Source of the DNA: Alphaproteobacteria bacterium
GTDB lineage: Bacteria > Pseudomonadota > Alphaproteobacteria > Sphingomonadales > JAKSBY01
NCBI GenBank assembly: GCA_021774625.1
Contig: JAJFIV010000035.1
Span: forward strand, 1-64,000
DNA: 64,000 nt
Reading direction: 5' to 3'
The notes beneath the pieces were generated by a model. It was not told the DNA's origin. It worked only from the letters and a program-made list of their open reading frames with translations, and did no database searches. Made by a program: the position numbers and the translations under genes. How positions within the stretch are numbered: the first letter of the stretch is position 1; every line of letters starts with the position of its first letter. This document shows, one piece after another, positions 56,399 through 64,000 of this stretch.

Positions 56399-56977
56399 CT
56401 ATTCGGTTTGTTCTACCACGTGGCGCATGAATGCCAGCGCCTCCGGGTCATCCCATTCGGCGGGACCGGTGATACGGCCGAGTTCACGTCCGCGCCGGTC
56501 AAGCAACAGCGTTGTCGGCAGACTGATGGCGCCCGCCGCGCGGGCCAGACTGTTTGATGGATCGGCAAGTGGCTGAAGGGTGTGAATCCCGAGATTTTTA
56601 AGATAGGGCTGAACCCGTTCCATCCCCTGGAGATCAATGGAAATCGCTAGAACTTCAAAATCATCGCCGCCTAGCTTTTCCTGCAGCCGGTCAAGTGCCG
56701 GCAGTTCATAAACGCAAGGCGCGCACCAGGTCGCCCAGAAATTTACCAGCAGTATTTTACCCTGATAATCATGAAGGGTAAGCGGCAGGCCCTGTTCATC
56801 CGAAAACTCAAATTCCGGCGCCAGTGGCCTTTGTTTATTTTCCTCAAATGCCGCCATTGAACCCGTCATAAACTGATCTAATCCGTCCAGGGATTGCGTA
56901 TTTCCCAGCAATAAGTATGCTGCGGCAAAAGCGGCAGCGCCAAGGGATACAATAGCTGTGATGGCAGTCCGGCGCAT
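56399..56977 (-). CDS. TlpA/ResA-like membrane-anchored thioredoxin
   Basis: 192 residues from the ATG at 56977, with AGGA 8 bp upstream; the frame extends to 57037 but would then overlap the divergent argH. An N-terminal signal anchor (TAITAIVSLGAAAFAAAYLL) precedes a thioredoxin fold: VNFWATWCAPCVYELPALDR with active Cys pair (Cys85 and Cys88) and the cis-Pro region AGAISLPTTLLLD. TlpA-type proteins reduce periplasmic disulfides, often for cytochrome c or oxidase assembly. It is divergent from argH, a pairing I recall from other alphaproteobacteria. Confidence 0.92.
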   Translation of the reverse strand: MRRTAITAIVSLGAAAFAAAYLLLGNTQSLDGLDQFMTGSMAAFEENKQRPLAPEFEFSDEQGLPLTLHDYQGKILLVNFWATWCAPCVYELPALDRLQEKLGGDDFEVLAISIDLQGMERVQPYLKNLGIHTLQPLADPSNSLARAAGAISLPTTLLLDRRGRELGRITGPAEWDDPEALAFMRHVVEQTE

Positions 56978-57013
56978 TTTCTTCGTCCTGATTAGCTGAA
57001 GCGAGGTCATTTT

Positions 57014-58435
57014 ATGTCCAGTGAAAGAAAAGACCACAAAAATCGGCCCGGCGCAGCATCAAACCGCCTGTGGGGCGGACGATTTGCCGCAACGCCATCG
57101 GAAATTATGCAGGCCATCAACGCTTCGATTTTTTTCGACAGCCGGTTTTATGCGCAGGATATCCGGGCGTCCATCGCTCATGTGAAAATGCTGGGAGACC
57201 GGAATATTGTGACGAAGGGCGAGACTAGAAAAATTGTCGGCGGCCTCAACAAAATCCGGCAGGAAATCGAAAAGGGCGACTTTTCCTTCGATCCGGCGCT
57301 CGAAGACATTCACATGCATGTGGAGGCGCGTCTGACCGAACTGATCGGCCCCAGCGCCGGAAAACTCCACACCGCGCGGTCGCGCAATGATCAGGCGGTG
57401 ACCGATTTTCGGCTGTGGGTGCGGGACGCCATCGATAAAATCGACCCCGCTCTGCGGGATTTCCAGGAAGCCTTGCTTGATCAGGTGGCGACCCATGCCG
57501 AGACCATTCTACCCGGCTTTACTCATTTGCAGATTGCCCAGCCGGTGACCCTTGGCCACCATCTGATGGCTTATGTGGAGATGGCGGGCCGGGACCGAAG
57601 CCGCCTCCGGGATTGCCGGAAGCGGCTGAATGAATCCCCGCTGGGGGCTGCCGCGCTGGCCGGAACGCCTTATCCCATCGATCGCGGACAAACGGCGCAA
57701 ATTCTGGGCTTTGACCGGCCCATGCGGAATTCCATGGATGCGGTTTCCGACCGGGATTTTGCTCTGGACTATCTTTCCGCGCTCGCCATTGCCGCAACCC
57801 ATTTGTCGCGGCTGGCGGAGGAATTGATCCTCTGGGCGTCCGCCCCGTTCGGTTTTATCACCTTGAGCGACCGGCTCTCCACCGGCTCCTCCATCATGCC
57901 GCAAAAACGCAACCCGGATGCGGCGGAACTCACCCGCGCCAAGACCGGCCGCATCAATGGCGCCCTGATTGCCCTGCTGACAGTGATGAAAGGTCTGCCG
58001 CTGGCCTATTCCAAGGATATGCAGGAGGATAAGGAACCGGTCTTTGATGCGACGGACAGTATCGAACTGTGTCTTGCCGCCATGACAGCCATGATTGCAG
58101 ATCTTAACGTCAATAAAGAGGCCATGCTGGACGCGGCCCGCGCCGGGTATTCGACGGCAACGGATTTGGCCGATTGGCTTGTCATTGAACTCGGCCTGCC
58201 CTTCCGCGAAGCTCATCACGTGACCGGCCGGATCGTCAAACGGGCGGAAGAACGGAACTGTCGGCTTGACGAGTTGCCGCTTTCCGAAATGCAGGCCGTT
58301 GACGGCAGCATTCATAAAGGTGTCTATTCGGTGCTGAGCGTGGAAAACTCGGTGAAAAGCCGTAGAAGCCTTGGCGGCACCGCGCCGGTTAAAGTCCGCG
58401 CCGCAGCCCGGACGGCACGAAAGGAATTTTTATGA
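57014..58435 (+). CDS. argH: Argininosuccinate lyase
   Basis: 473 residues. The aspartase/fumarase superfamily signature [20 protein letters not shown] and the catalytic loops [17 protein letters not shown] and [16 protein letters not shown] are intact. The N-terminus [20 protein letters not shown] is typical of ArgH. It splits argininosuccinate to arginine and fumarate, the last step of arginine synthesis. The stop overlaps the next small gene by 4 bp, and lysA follows, so amino-acid synthesis and a lipoprotein are co-expressed. Confidence 0.97.
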   Translation: MSSERKDHKNRPGAASNRLWGGRFAATPSEIMQAINASIFFDSRFYAQDIRASIAHVKMLGDRNIVTKGETRKIVGGLNKIRQEIEKGDFSFDPALEDIHMHVEARLTELIGPSAGKLHTARSRNDQAVTDFRLWVRDAIDKIDPALRDFQEALLDQVATHAETILPGFTHLQIAQPVTLGHHLMAYVEMAGRDRSRLRDCRKRLNESPLGAAALAGTPYPIDRGQTAQILGFDRPMRNSMDAVSDRDFALDYLSALAIAATHLSRLAEELILWASAPFGFITLSDRLSTGSSIMPQKRNPDAAELTRAKTGRINGALIALLTVMKGLPLAYSKDMQEDKEPVFDATDSIELCLAAMTAMIADLNVNKEAMLDAARAGYSTATDLADWLVIELGLPFREAHHVTGRIVKRAEERNCRLDELPLSEMQAVDGSIHKGVYSVLSVENSVKSRRSLGGTAPVKVRAAARTARKEFL

Positions 58436-58563
58436 GCAGAACGGTTGGCATCATGCTTTTTCTCGGCCTCCTCCTTGTTGGCGCCTGCGGCAAACGCGGC
58501 GATCTCAGGCCGCCTGCCGGTTATGAAGATCAGCAGCAGACGGAAGAAGAAAAGCAGCGCTGA
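58432..58563 (+). CDS. lptM: LptM/YifL-like small lipoprotein
   Basis: 43 residues. It begins [20 protein letters not shown], a signal peptide with lipobox VGAC, then [18 protein letters not shown] and an acidic glutamate/lysine tail. The pattern Cys-Gly-x-x-Gly-x-Leu-x-x-Pro-Pro just after the lipidated cysteine is that of LptM (YifL), which promotes assembly of the LptDE lipopolysaccharide translocon in E. coli. Its ATG overlaps the argH stop (ATGA), and lysA starts 3 bp after its stop. The argH-lipoprotein-lysA order is known in alphaproteobacteria. Confidence 0.85.
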   Translation: MSRTVGIMLFLGLLLVGACGKRGDLRPPAGYEDQQQTEEEKQR

Positions 58564-58566
58564 AAC

Positions 58567-59835
58567 ATGGATCATTTTCAGTATAAAAACGGCATATTAC
58601 ATGCCGAAAACGTGTCTCTTGAGCGCATTGCCGCCGAGGTGGCGACCCCCGTTTATTGCTATTCCACCGCCACCCTGGAACGTCATTTCAAGGTCTTTTC
58701 CGGCGCCTTTGATTATGCGGACACGCTGATCTGCTTTGCAGTCAAAGCCAATTCGAATCTGGCGGTTCTCAAAACGCTGGGCCGGGCCGGCGCCGGCGCC
58801 GACGTGGTTAGCGAAGGCGAACTGCGCCGTGCCCTGGCCGCAGATATTCCGCCGGAACGGATCGTTTTCTCCGGAGTAGGGAAAACTGCGGCAGAAATGG
58901 ATTTCGCCATGGAGGCCGGAATTCACCAGTTTAATGTGGAATCGGAAACCGAATTAAGAACACTGAACGGCGTTGCCGGATCGAAAGCGGTGAAAGCGCC
59001 GGTTTCCCTGCGCATCAATCCCGACATTGACGCGAAAACCCATGAAAAAATTTCCACCGGCAAGGCGGAAAATAAATTCGGCATTCCCTGGTCCCGCGCC
59101 ATGGAAGCGTACCGGCTTGCCGCGTCGCTGCCGCATATAGACGTGGTCGGCGTTGATGTGCATATCGGATCGCAACTGACTGAACTGGCGCCCTTCCGCT
59201 CTGCATTTGAACGGGTGGTCGAGCTGGTCAAGTCGCTGCGGGCGGCAGGTCATTCCATTCAGCGCATTGACCTTGGCGGCGGTCTCGGTATTCCTTACAC
59301 CGAGGGCGGCGAAGTGCCGCCCCTGCCGGCGGCTTATGGCGCCATGATTGTCGAGGTCGTGGGGAATCTCGGTTGTCAGCTGATTCTGGAGCCGGGCCGC
59401 CTGATTGCCGGCAATGCGGGAATTCTCCTCACCCGCATTCTCTATATCAAGGAGGGTGAAAACCGCCGCTTTGCCATTCTGGACGCGGCCATGAATGATC
59501 TCATGCGGCCCGCTGTTTATGACGCCTATCACGGCATTCTGCCTGTGGCGGAACCAAAACCCGACAGCCCCCGGGAGGAATATGACTTTGTCGGTCCGGT
59601 TTGTGAGACCGCGGATCTGTTCGCCAAAAGCCGCCCCGCGCCGCCGCTTCAGGAAGGGGATCTGATCGCGATAAAATCTGCAGGCGCTTACGGTGCGGTA
59701 ATGTCTTCGACCTATAATACAAGATTGCTGGTACCCGAAACGCTGGTAAAGGGGGATCAATATTCAGTGATTCGCCCCCGGCAGAATTATGATATACTGT
59801 TGGGACTGGACAAAATACCGTCCTGGCTGGAATAA
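58567..59835 (+). CDS. lysA: Diaminopimelate decarboxylase
   Basis: 422 residues. PLP-dependent alanine-racemase-fold enzyme; the Schiff-base lysine is Lys60 in CFAVKANSNLAVL. Further family motifs: VSEGELRRAL, VGVDVHIGSQLTEL, RIDLGGGLGIPY, LILEPGRLIAGNAGILLTRI, and the C-terminal GPVCETADLFAK and SAGAYGAVMSSTYNTRLL. It makes L-lysine from meso-diaminopimelate. It is translationally linked to the argH-lptM pair and its end overlaps a long upstream extension of the next gene; the true next start is 44 bp later. Confidence 0.97.
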   Translation: MDHFQYKNGILHAENVSLERIAAEVATPVYCYSTATLERHFKVFSGAFDYADTLICFAVKANSNLAVLKTLGRAGAGADVVSEGELRRALAADIPPERIVFSGVGKTAAEMDFAMEAGIHQFNVESETELRTLNGVAGSKAVKAPVSLRINPDIDAKTHEKISTGKAENKFGIPWSRAMEAYRLAASLPHIDVVGVDVHIGSQLTELAPFRSAFERVVELVKSLRAAGHSIQRIDLGGGLGIPYTEGGEVPPLPAAYGAMIVEVVGNLGCQLILEPGRLIAGNAGILLTRILYIKEGENRRFAILDAAMNDLMRPAVYDAYHGILPVAEPKPDSPREEYDFVGPVCETADLFAKSRPAPPLQEGDLIAIKSAGAYGAVMSSTYNTRLLVPETLVKGDQYSVIRPRQNYDILLGLDKIPSWLE

Positions 59836-59878
59836 TAGCAGCAATAAGAATAACTCCGGGGTTTACTGTTTGACGGAG

Positions 59879-62281
59879 ATGATAAAAAAACAAACGAACG
59901 GCAGCGAGTTCGATCAAAAAACAGCCCGGCGCATCCGGCTAACGCGTTTTGTTGTATTTTTTGAACGGCTATGGCCATTGGTCTGGCCCGGCCTCGCCGC
60001 TCTCGGCCTCTATATTGCGGTCGCGCTTTTTGATCCATGGAGGGCTCTTTCCTTCTGGGTTCAATCCGCAGCCTTGCTGACTGTGATCATTATCGGCTAT
60101 CTGTCGCTCCGCCGCTGCGTCGGGCAATTGCGCTGGCCGAGCATTGAAGATGCCAGCCGCAGACTGGAACGGCAAAACCATATCAGCCACAGGCCCCTTG
60201 ATGCAGTGCAGGATAAGCCGGCCCAAAAGAGCCGCGGCGGAGCGGAAACCCTGTGGCGGCTGCATCAGAAAAGAATGGCGGCCAGCCTCGATCAACTGAA
60301 AGCCAAAGCCCCCAATACCCGCTTTTCCCTGATCGACCCCAGGGCTCTCCGCGCACTGATCCTGATCCTGCTGCTGGTCGGTTTTGTCCATGCGGGAGCG
60401 GACTGGAACCGGCGGCTTGATAACGCCTTCAGCCTTAATTTTGGCGGCAGCCCGGAACAGGTTGCTCTTGATATCTGGATCAGTCCGCCGGACTATACCA
60501 ACCGCCAGCCCATTGCGCTGATCGCCAGGGAAGCCATCGGCAGGAAAAATGAAAACCCGGCGGCCCTGCAAATTATTGCCGGCAGTAAAATCACCGCCCG
60601 GCTGCAGGGGGGCTGGCGCACACCGGAATTGACGGTCGGCGGCAGCACGCTCGCCTTCAAGGAAATTGCCGATGAGATCTATGAGGTATCGGGGGAAATC
60701 CGGACCGGCGGCAGCCTCGAAATTTACCAGGGTTCCAGGCTGCGCGGGACCTGGCCCATCGAGATTGTGCCGGACAGTGCCCCGCAGGCGGAATTTTCAC
60801 AAACCCCGGAAGCCACGGCACGGCATTCCCTTAGGGTCGATTACGTTATCCGGGATGACTTCGGTGTGACATCAACCCTGCTGTCGCTTAGCAAACCCGG
60901 GGCGGCAGCGGACACGCTGGAGATAGAATTGAGCGGCGCCCCGGGCGGCGAGGCCGTTAGCCGCACGGCCTATCAGGATTTAACTGCTCACCCCTGGGCC
61001 GGATGGACGGTCAATGCCGTTCTGACGGCAACCGATGCTCTTGGCCAAACGGGCCGAAGCGAGCAGATTCAGTTCAGCCTGCCGGAACGCAGCTTCACCC
61101 ATCTGGTGGCCCGCAATATCATTAATATTCGAAAATCGCTTTTTGCCGATCCCGCCAACCGGAATGGCCCGGCGCGCCGGCTTCAGCTTCAGGCGCGGCG
61201 GCCGAATGACTTCAATGGCGATCTGACGGTGTTCGCCGCGATGCGGTCGGCTTACTGGCGGTTAAAGCGGGATGACGGGGAAGCAGCTCTCGGCGAAGTG
61301 ACCGATCTTCTGTGGGATACGGCGCTGCGTCTCGAAGACGGCATGGTTTCGCTGGCCGAGCGGGATCTGCGCAATGCGCTCGAAGATTTATCAGAAGCGC
61401 TTGAGGATGGCGAAACCGACAGTGCTTTTGACGAACTGGCGAATGCTCTGGAGCAAAGCCTGCAGAATTTTCTTTCCGCCCAGATGGCAAACCGGCAATC
61501 GTCCGCACCGCCGCCTTCCGGCATGCCGCAGCAGAACAGCCAGGTTATCGGTTCCGATATGCTGCAGCAGATGATCCAGCAGATGCGCGATCTGGCGGCT
61601 GCCGGGGAAACTGAAGCGGCGATGGAAATGCTGAACACTTTACGCGAAATTATGGAAAATCTCGCCACCGGCAATGAGCCCATGAGCGCGGAAGATTACG
61701 AACGCATGATGGCCGCGTCCGAAGCGCTCGCCGGCCTGCAGCAATTACAGGAGGCCCAGCAGGAATTGATGAACCGCACGGCGCGGGAAAGCCTGTTGAA
61801 CGCCATGCGCGAACAAATCGGTCAGCCGAAGCAGGGCATGCAGGGGCTGTCGCGGGAACAGGCGGATCTGCAGGAAGCCTTGAAAGGGCTGGCGGAAAAA
61901 CTGGGGGAAGCCGGTATGGAGGGACCGGAAGAAATGGCGGAAGCCGGCAGCGCCATGCAGGGCGCCTCCACATCCCTTGGCAAAGGATCGGGCCGCCAGG
62001 CGGTGCGCGGCCAGGGCGAGGCGCTTGACGCATTGGGCCGTGCCCTATCGGAACTGGAAAGCGCGCTCAGCCAGAGCATGCAACAGAGCCAGGCCATGAG
62101 CCGCGGCATCGATCCTTTCGGGCGGTCTTCGCCATTTGGCCACGGCAATGTGGAACTTCCCTCCGCCTCCGAAAGGGAACGGGTCCGGCAAATCCTGCGG
62201 ATGCTTCAGGAGCGGATCGGCGATCCGAACCGCCCGGAAGTTGAGCGGGAGTATCTCCGGCGGCTTCTCAAACGTTTTTAA
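59879..62281 (+). CDS. TIGR02302-like membrane protein
   Basis: 800 residues if begun at the ATG at 59879 (MIKKQTNGSEFDQK); a TTG at 59870 is possible and an open frame reaches 59789 inside lysA. Two or three N-terminal membrane helices (FERLWPLVWPGLAALGLYIA, WVQSAALLTVIIIGYLSL, LILILLLVGFVHAGAD), then periplasmic beta-rich domains (about 180-480) and a long helical, Gln/Met-rich C-terminal part (about 500-780, with MQQSQAMSRG). This matches my memory of the TIGR02302 family of alphaproteobacteria, whose function is unproven. Its final 14 bp overlap the end of the convergent receiver gene. Confidence 0.75.
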   Translation: MIKKQTNGSEFDQKTARRIRLTRFVVFFERLWPLVWPGLAALGLYIAVALFDPWRALSFWVQSAALLTVIIIGYLSLRRCVGQLRWPSIEDASRRLERQNHISHRPLDAVQDKPAQKSRGGAETLWRLHQKRMAASLDQLKAKAPNTRFSLIDPRALRALILILLLVGFVHAGADWNRRLDNAFSLNFGGSPEQVALDIWISPPDYTNRQPIALIAREAIGRKNENPAALQIIAGSKITARLQGGWRTPELTVGGSTLAFKEIADEIYEVSGEIRTGGSLEIYQGSRLRGTWPIEIVPDSAPQAEFSQTPEATARHSLRVDYVIRDDFGVTSTLLSLSKPGAAADTLEIELSGAPGGEAVSRTAYQDLTAHPWAGWTVNAVLTATDALGQTGRSEQIQFSLPERSFTHLVARNIINIRKSLFADPANRNGPARRLQLQARRPNDFNGDLTVFAAMRSAYWRLKRDDGEAALGEVTDLLWDTALRLEDGMVSLAERDLRNALEDLSEALEDGETDSAFDELANALEQSLQNFLSAQMANRQSSAPPPSGMPQQNSQVIGSDMLQQMIQQMRDLAAAGETEAAMEMLNTLREIMENLATGNEPMSAEDYERMMAASEALAGLQQLQEAQQELMNRTARESLLNAMREQIGQPKQGMQGLSREQADLQEALKGLAEKLGEAGMEGPEEMAEAGSAMQGASTSLGKGSGRQAVRGQGEALDALGRALSELESALSQSMQQSQAMSRGIDPFGRSSPFGHGNVELPSASERERVRQILRMLQERIGDPNRPEVEREYLRRLLKRF

Positions 62282-62630
62282 GCGCTTTTTCCACCGTCCG
62301 CACCAGCGCCTCAATGGCAAACGGTTTTTCAATCACGTCATCGATCAGCATATCGAGATTGTGCGCCCGCTGTTTTTCGGCGCTGAAGCCGGTCATCATC
62401 AGGATCGGCAGGGCGGGAAAATCGACGCTGGCTTTAAGGGCCAAAGCAATGCCGTCCATCACCGGCATCACAATATCAGTCAGCAGAAGATCGTAGGGTT
62501 TTGTCTGCAAGAGCGCCAAAGCTTCGCCGCCATCGCAAGCGAGCGTCACTGTGTGGCCCCTGATTTCCAGAGCGCGGGAAACCAGCGCACGGACCGCTTC
62601 TTCATCATCCGCCACAAGAATTTCCGCCAT
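62268..62630 (-). CDS. CpdR-like single-domain response regulator
   Basis: 120 residues, a lone receiver domain: acidic pocket DDEE (8-11), phospho-accepting Asp52 in LLLTDIVMPVMDG, Thr in LMMTGFS, Lys in IEKPF. DIVMPVMDGI followed by MTGFSAE is close to CpdR, which in Caulobacter controls ClpXP loading in the cell cycle. The region after the Thr is longer than in typical CheY and reads AEKQRAHNLDMLIDDVI. The assignment to CpdR rests on this likeness and its alphaproteobacterial context, not on proof. The start overlaps the hpt stop by 1 bp. Confidence 0.8.
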   Translation of the reverse strand: MAEILVADDEEAVRALVSRALEIRGHTVTLACDGGEALALLQTKPYDLLLTDIVMPVMDGIALALKASVDFPALPILMMTGFSAEKQRAHNLDMLIDDVIEKPFAIEALVRTVEKALKNV

Positions 62631-63169
62631 TATTCCCTCTCCTCACTCAACTGACCGATATACGGCAATTCACGGTAACGATAGGCGTGATCCATGCCAT
62701 AGCCCACAACAAAAATATCGGGACAGTCAAAACCGGCAAAATCCGGTTTTAAAACCGGTTGCCGTCGGAGCGATTTGTCCAGCAGAACACAGGTCGTCAC
62801 ACGGGCCGCGCCGCGCTTCAGAAAATAATTTTTTGCAAACAGGAGGGTTTTGCCGGTTTCCAGAATATCGTCGATAATCAGAACGTCCCGGCCCTTGATG
62901 GCGCCCCGCGCCTCGGCGGCCAGTTCGATAGCGCCGCGGCTTTGTGTGCCTCTGCCGTAACTGGACAGCGCGATGAAGTCCATTTCCAGCGCAATATTCC
63001 GTACGCTCAAGGCCCGCGCCAGATCCGCGCCGAACATAACAGCGCCGTTCAGAATAATTTCCGCAAGATAAGGCCCCTGCCCCTGTGCGGCTATCTGACC
63101 GGCGATATCGTCAACCCGGCCGCGAATCATTCCGGCGTCAAACAGCGGTTCAATATTTGATGCCATCAT
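62630..63169 (-). CDS. hpt: Hypoxanthine phosphoribosyltransferase
   Basis: 179 residues from the ATG at 63169, which overlaps the stop of the upstream zinc-finger gene (ATGA); the frame extends further to 63187 but inside that gene. The PRPP-binding motif is VLIIDDILETGKT (about 96-108), with GAVMFGADLARAL and MDFIALSSYGRGTQSRG for the purine and pyrophosphate sites. It salvages hypoxanthine (and possibly guanine) to the nucleotide. Length and motifs are normal. It is coupled to the CpdR-like receiver downstream. Confidence 0.93.
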   Translation of the reverse strand: MMASNIEPLFDAGMIRGRVDDIAGQIAAQGQGPYLAEIILNGAVMFGADLARALSVRNIALEMDFIALSSYGRGTQSRGAIELAAEARGAIKGRDVLIIDDILETGKTLLFAKNYFLKRGAARVTTCVLLDKSLRRQPVLKPDFAGFDCPDIFVVGYGMDHAYRYRELPYIGQLSEERE

Positions 63170-64000
63170 TGTTCCGCAGTCGGCCACAGCGGGGTCAGAA
63201 CATATTCCGCAGTTTCGTCTGGCGGGTCGGCGACGTCGGTGCGAAATGTGATATTACCGCCCGGCGCCAGCATGCGCTGGCGGGTGCGGAAATGCCATTC
63301 ATGGATTTCGTTGCCATTGGCGTCACGCAGAACCCCGCGAATTTCCGGCAGGCTGACCGTCACCGGACCTTGATTGCGGATAGCGCCTGTTATAGTGAGC
63401 ACAACGGTGCCATTGGCAAAGACCGGTTCGCCGGAACTTTGCACCGAAACAAATTCAGACGGATGGGGCGGAGCGGCGTTTGTATCCTGCCCGTCATCCA
63501 TCCCATCAGCCCCCATGCCCAGCAGGTCATAAAGTGTATTGCTGGGTGGCCACGCGGTGCGCAGGGAGTCTTCAAAAGCAAAAAATGCCGTGACTGTCAG
63601 CAGCAGAAAAATTGCCAGAGCGCCCCAGCCGATGATCAGCATTTTCCGCTCGTTCGAAGGCAAAACCGGCAAATTGGAACGGACCGCTCCGTTATCCCGG
63701 TCCCTTTGTTTTCGCCGCAAAAGAATGTCGTCAATGGCATCCTGTTTGGCTGTTGTTTCCGGGACCGGCTCTGCCACCGGTTCCATTTCATCCGGATTTG
63801 CCTCTTGTGCGGATTTGGCGCCGGCTATATCCTCTTCAGGCTCATCCGATCTTTCGTCTGGATTACTGTCCGGGCTCACTTCTTCCTCATGGGCTTCCGG
63901 CGCAAAGGCTGTCTCGGGAACAATCTCATGTTCCTCTTCCGGCGGCTCCGCATGCCAGACATGGCTGCATTTTGCACAGCGCACCCGTCGGCCTTCCGGC
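63166..64000 (-). CDS. MJ0042-type zinc-finger/DUF3426 membrane protein, 5' truncated by window
   Basis: The N-terminus runs off the window end; at the edge the sequence reads PEGRRVRCAKCSHVWHAEPP, the second CxxC half of an MJ0042 zinc ribbon (the first CxxC would lie beyond base 64000). A long acidic linker (about 20-85), a single membrane helix (LIIGWGALAIFLLLTVTAFF) and a C-terminal DUF3426 domain (FANGTVVLTITGAIRNQGPV, TFRTDVADPPDETAEYVLTP) follow. The function is unknown; in alphaproteobacteria this protein often neighbours ftsEX. Its end overlaps hpt by 4 bp. Confidence 0.85.
   Translation of the reverse strand, partial: PEGRRVRCAKCSHVWHAEPPEEEHEIVPETAFAPEAHEEEVSPDSNPDERSDEPEEDIAGAKSAQEANPDEMEPVAEPVPETTAKQDAIDDILLRRKQRDRDNGAVRSNLPVLPSNERKMLIIGWGALAIFLLLTVTAFFAFEDSLRTAWPPSNTLYDLLGMGADGMDDGQDTNAAPPHPSEFVSVQSSGEPVFANGTVVLTITGAIRNQGPVTVSLPEIRGVLRDANGNEIHEWHFRTRQRMLAPGGNITFRTDVADPPDETAEYVLTPLWPTAEQ

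Noticed and set aside
59789-59878. Upstream extension of the TIGR02302-like gene into lysA
   Set aside because: Overlaps the lysA 3' end; the peptide is unlike a membrane-protein start.

Overview
The window looks like chromosomal DNA of a Gram-negative alphaproteobacterium, probably marine or aquatic. The clues are the tight mutS-glnD-murJ-trpS block, a TIGR02302-type protein beside a CpdR-like receiver and an MJ0042 zinc-finger protein, the argH-small lipoprotein-lysA string, an OlsB-like ornithine acyltransferase, and GC-rich coding with AT-rich spacers. Genus cannot be fixed from sequence reading alone; an Emcibacter/Kordiimonas/Sneathiella-like lineage is only a guess. No rRNA, tRNA, CRISPR array, phage or intact insertion sequence was seen.

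Layout: 1-2620, 3' part of a large cadherin/VCBS/RTX adhesin. 2695-8011, an envelope triad (MMPL/RND permease, LolA-like periplasmic protein, AMIN plus beta-barrel outer-membrane protein). 8151-12081, comM, ampG and an olsB-like gene with PHO-box-like repeats. 12165-20307, mutS, glnD, murJ, trpS. 20345-26329, a PLP ammonia-lyase, a secreted M14 peptidase, an SDR, an aspartoacylase-like M14 protein and tspO. 26335-26580, two palindromic repeats. 26589-30540, a 2-oxoacid dehydrogenase operon (E1 alpha, E1 beta, E2). 30541-30923, a structured spacer with a strong Fur box. 30924-35157, an RND efflux pump pair. 35256-37049, a YceI/cytochrome b561/YceI set. 37068-40360, corA and glutathione-dependent formaldehyde detoxification. 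40388-45966, an iron cluster (orphan lipoprotein, PiuC-like dioxygenase, FbpB/FbpC/FbpA-like ferric ABC transporter) with Fur-like sites. 46000-48853, an SRPBCC protein, a pabB-pabC fusion and a 69-residue orphan. 48854-49450, a non-coding leader. 49451-56285, an expanded TtpC-type TonB operon with three exbD and two tonB genes. 56399-64000, tlpA, argH, a 43-residue lptM-like lipoprotein, lysA, a TIGR02302-like gene, a CpdR-like receiver, hpt and a truncated MJ0042/DUF3426 gene.

How the genes fit together: iron supply is a recurring theme (ferric ABC transporter, PiuC, TonB energy transduction, three Fur-like sites), as is the cell envelope (adhesin, lipid or lipoprotein transport triad, MurJ, AmpG, ornithine lipid, RND pump, LptM). 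The most unusual items are the multiplied ExbD/TonB operon, an E2 protein with three subunit-binding domains, a roughly 156-bp fold-back palindrome, PHO-box-like sites before the olsB-like gene, and a Fur-box-led structured spacer that could encode a small RNA.
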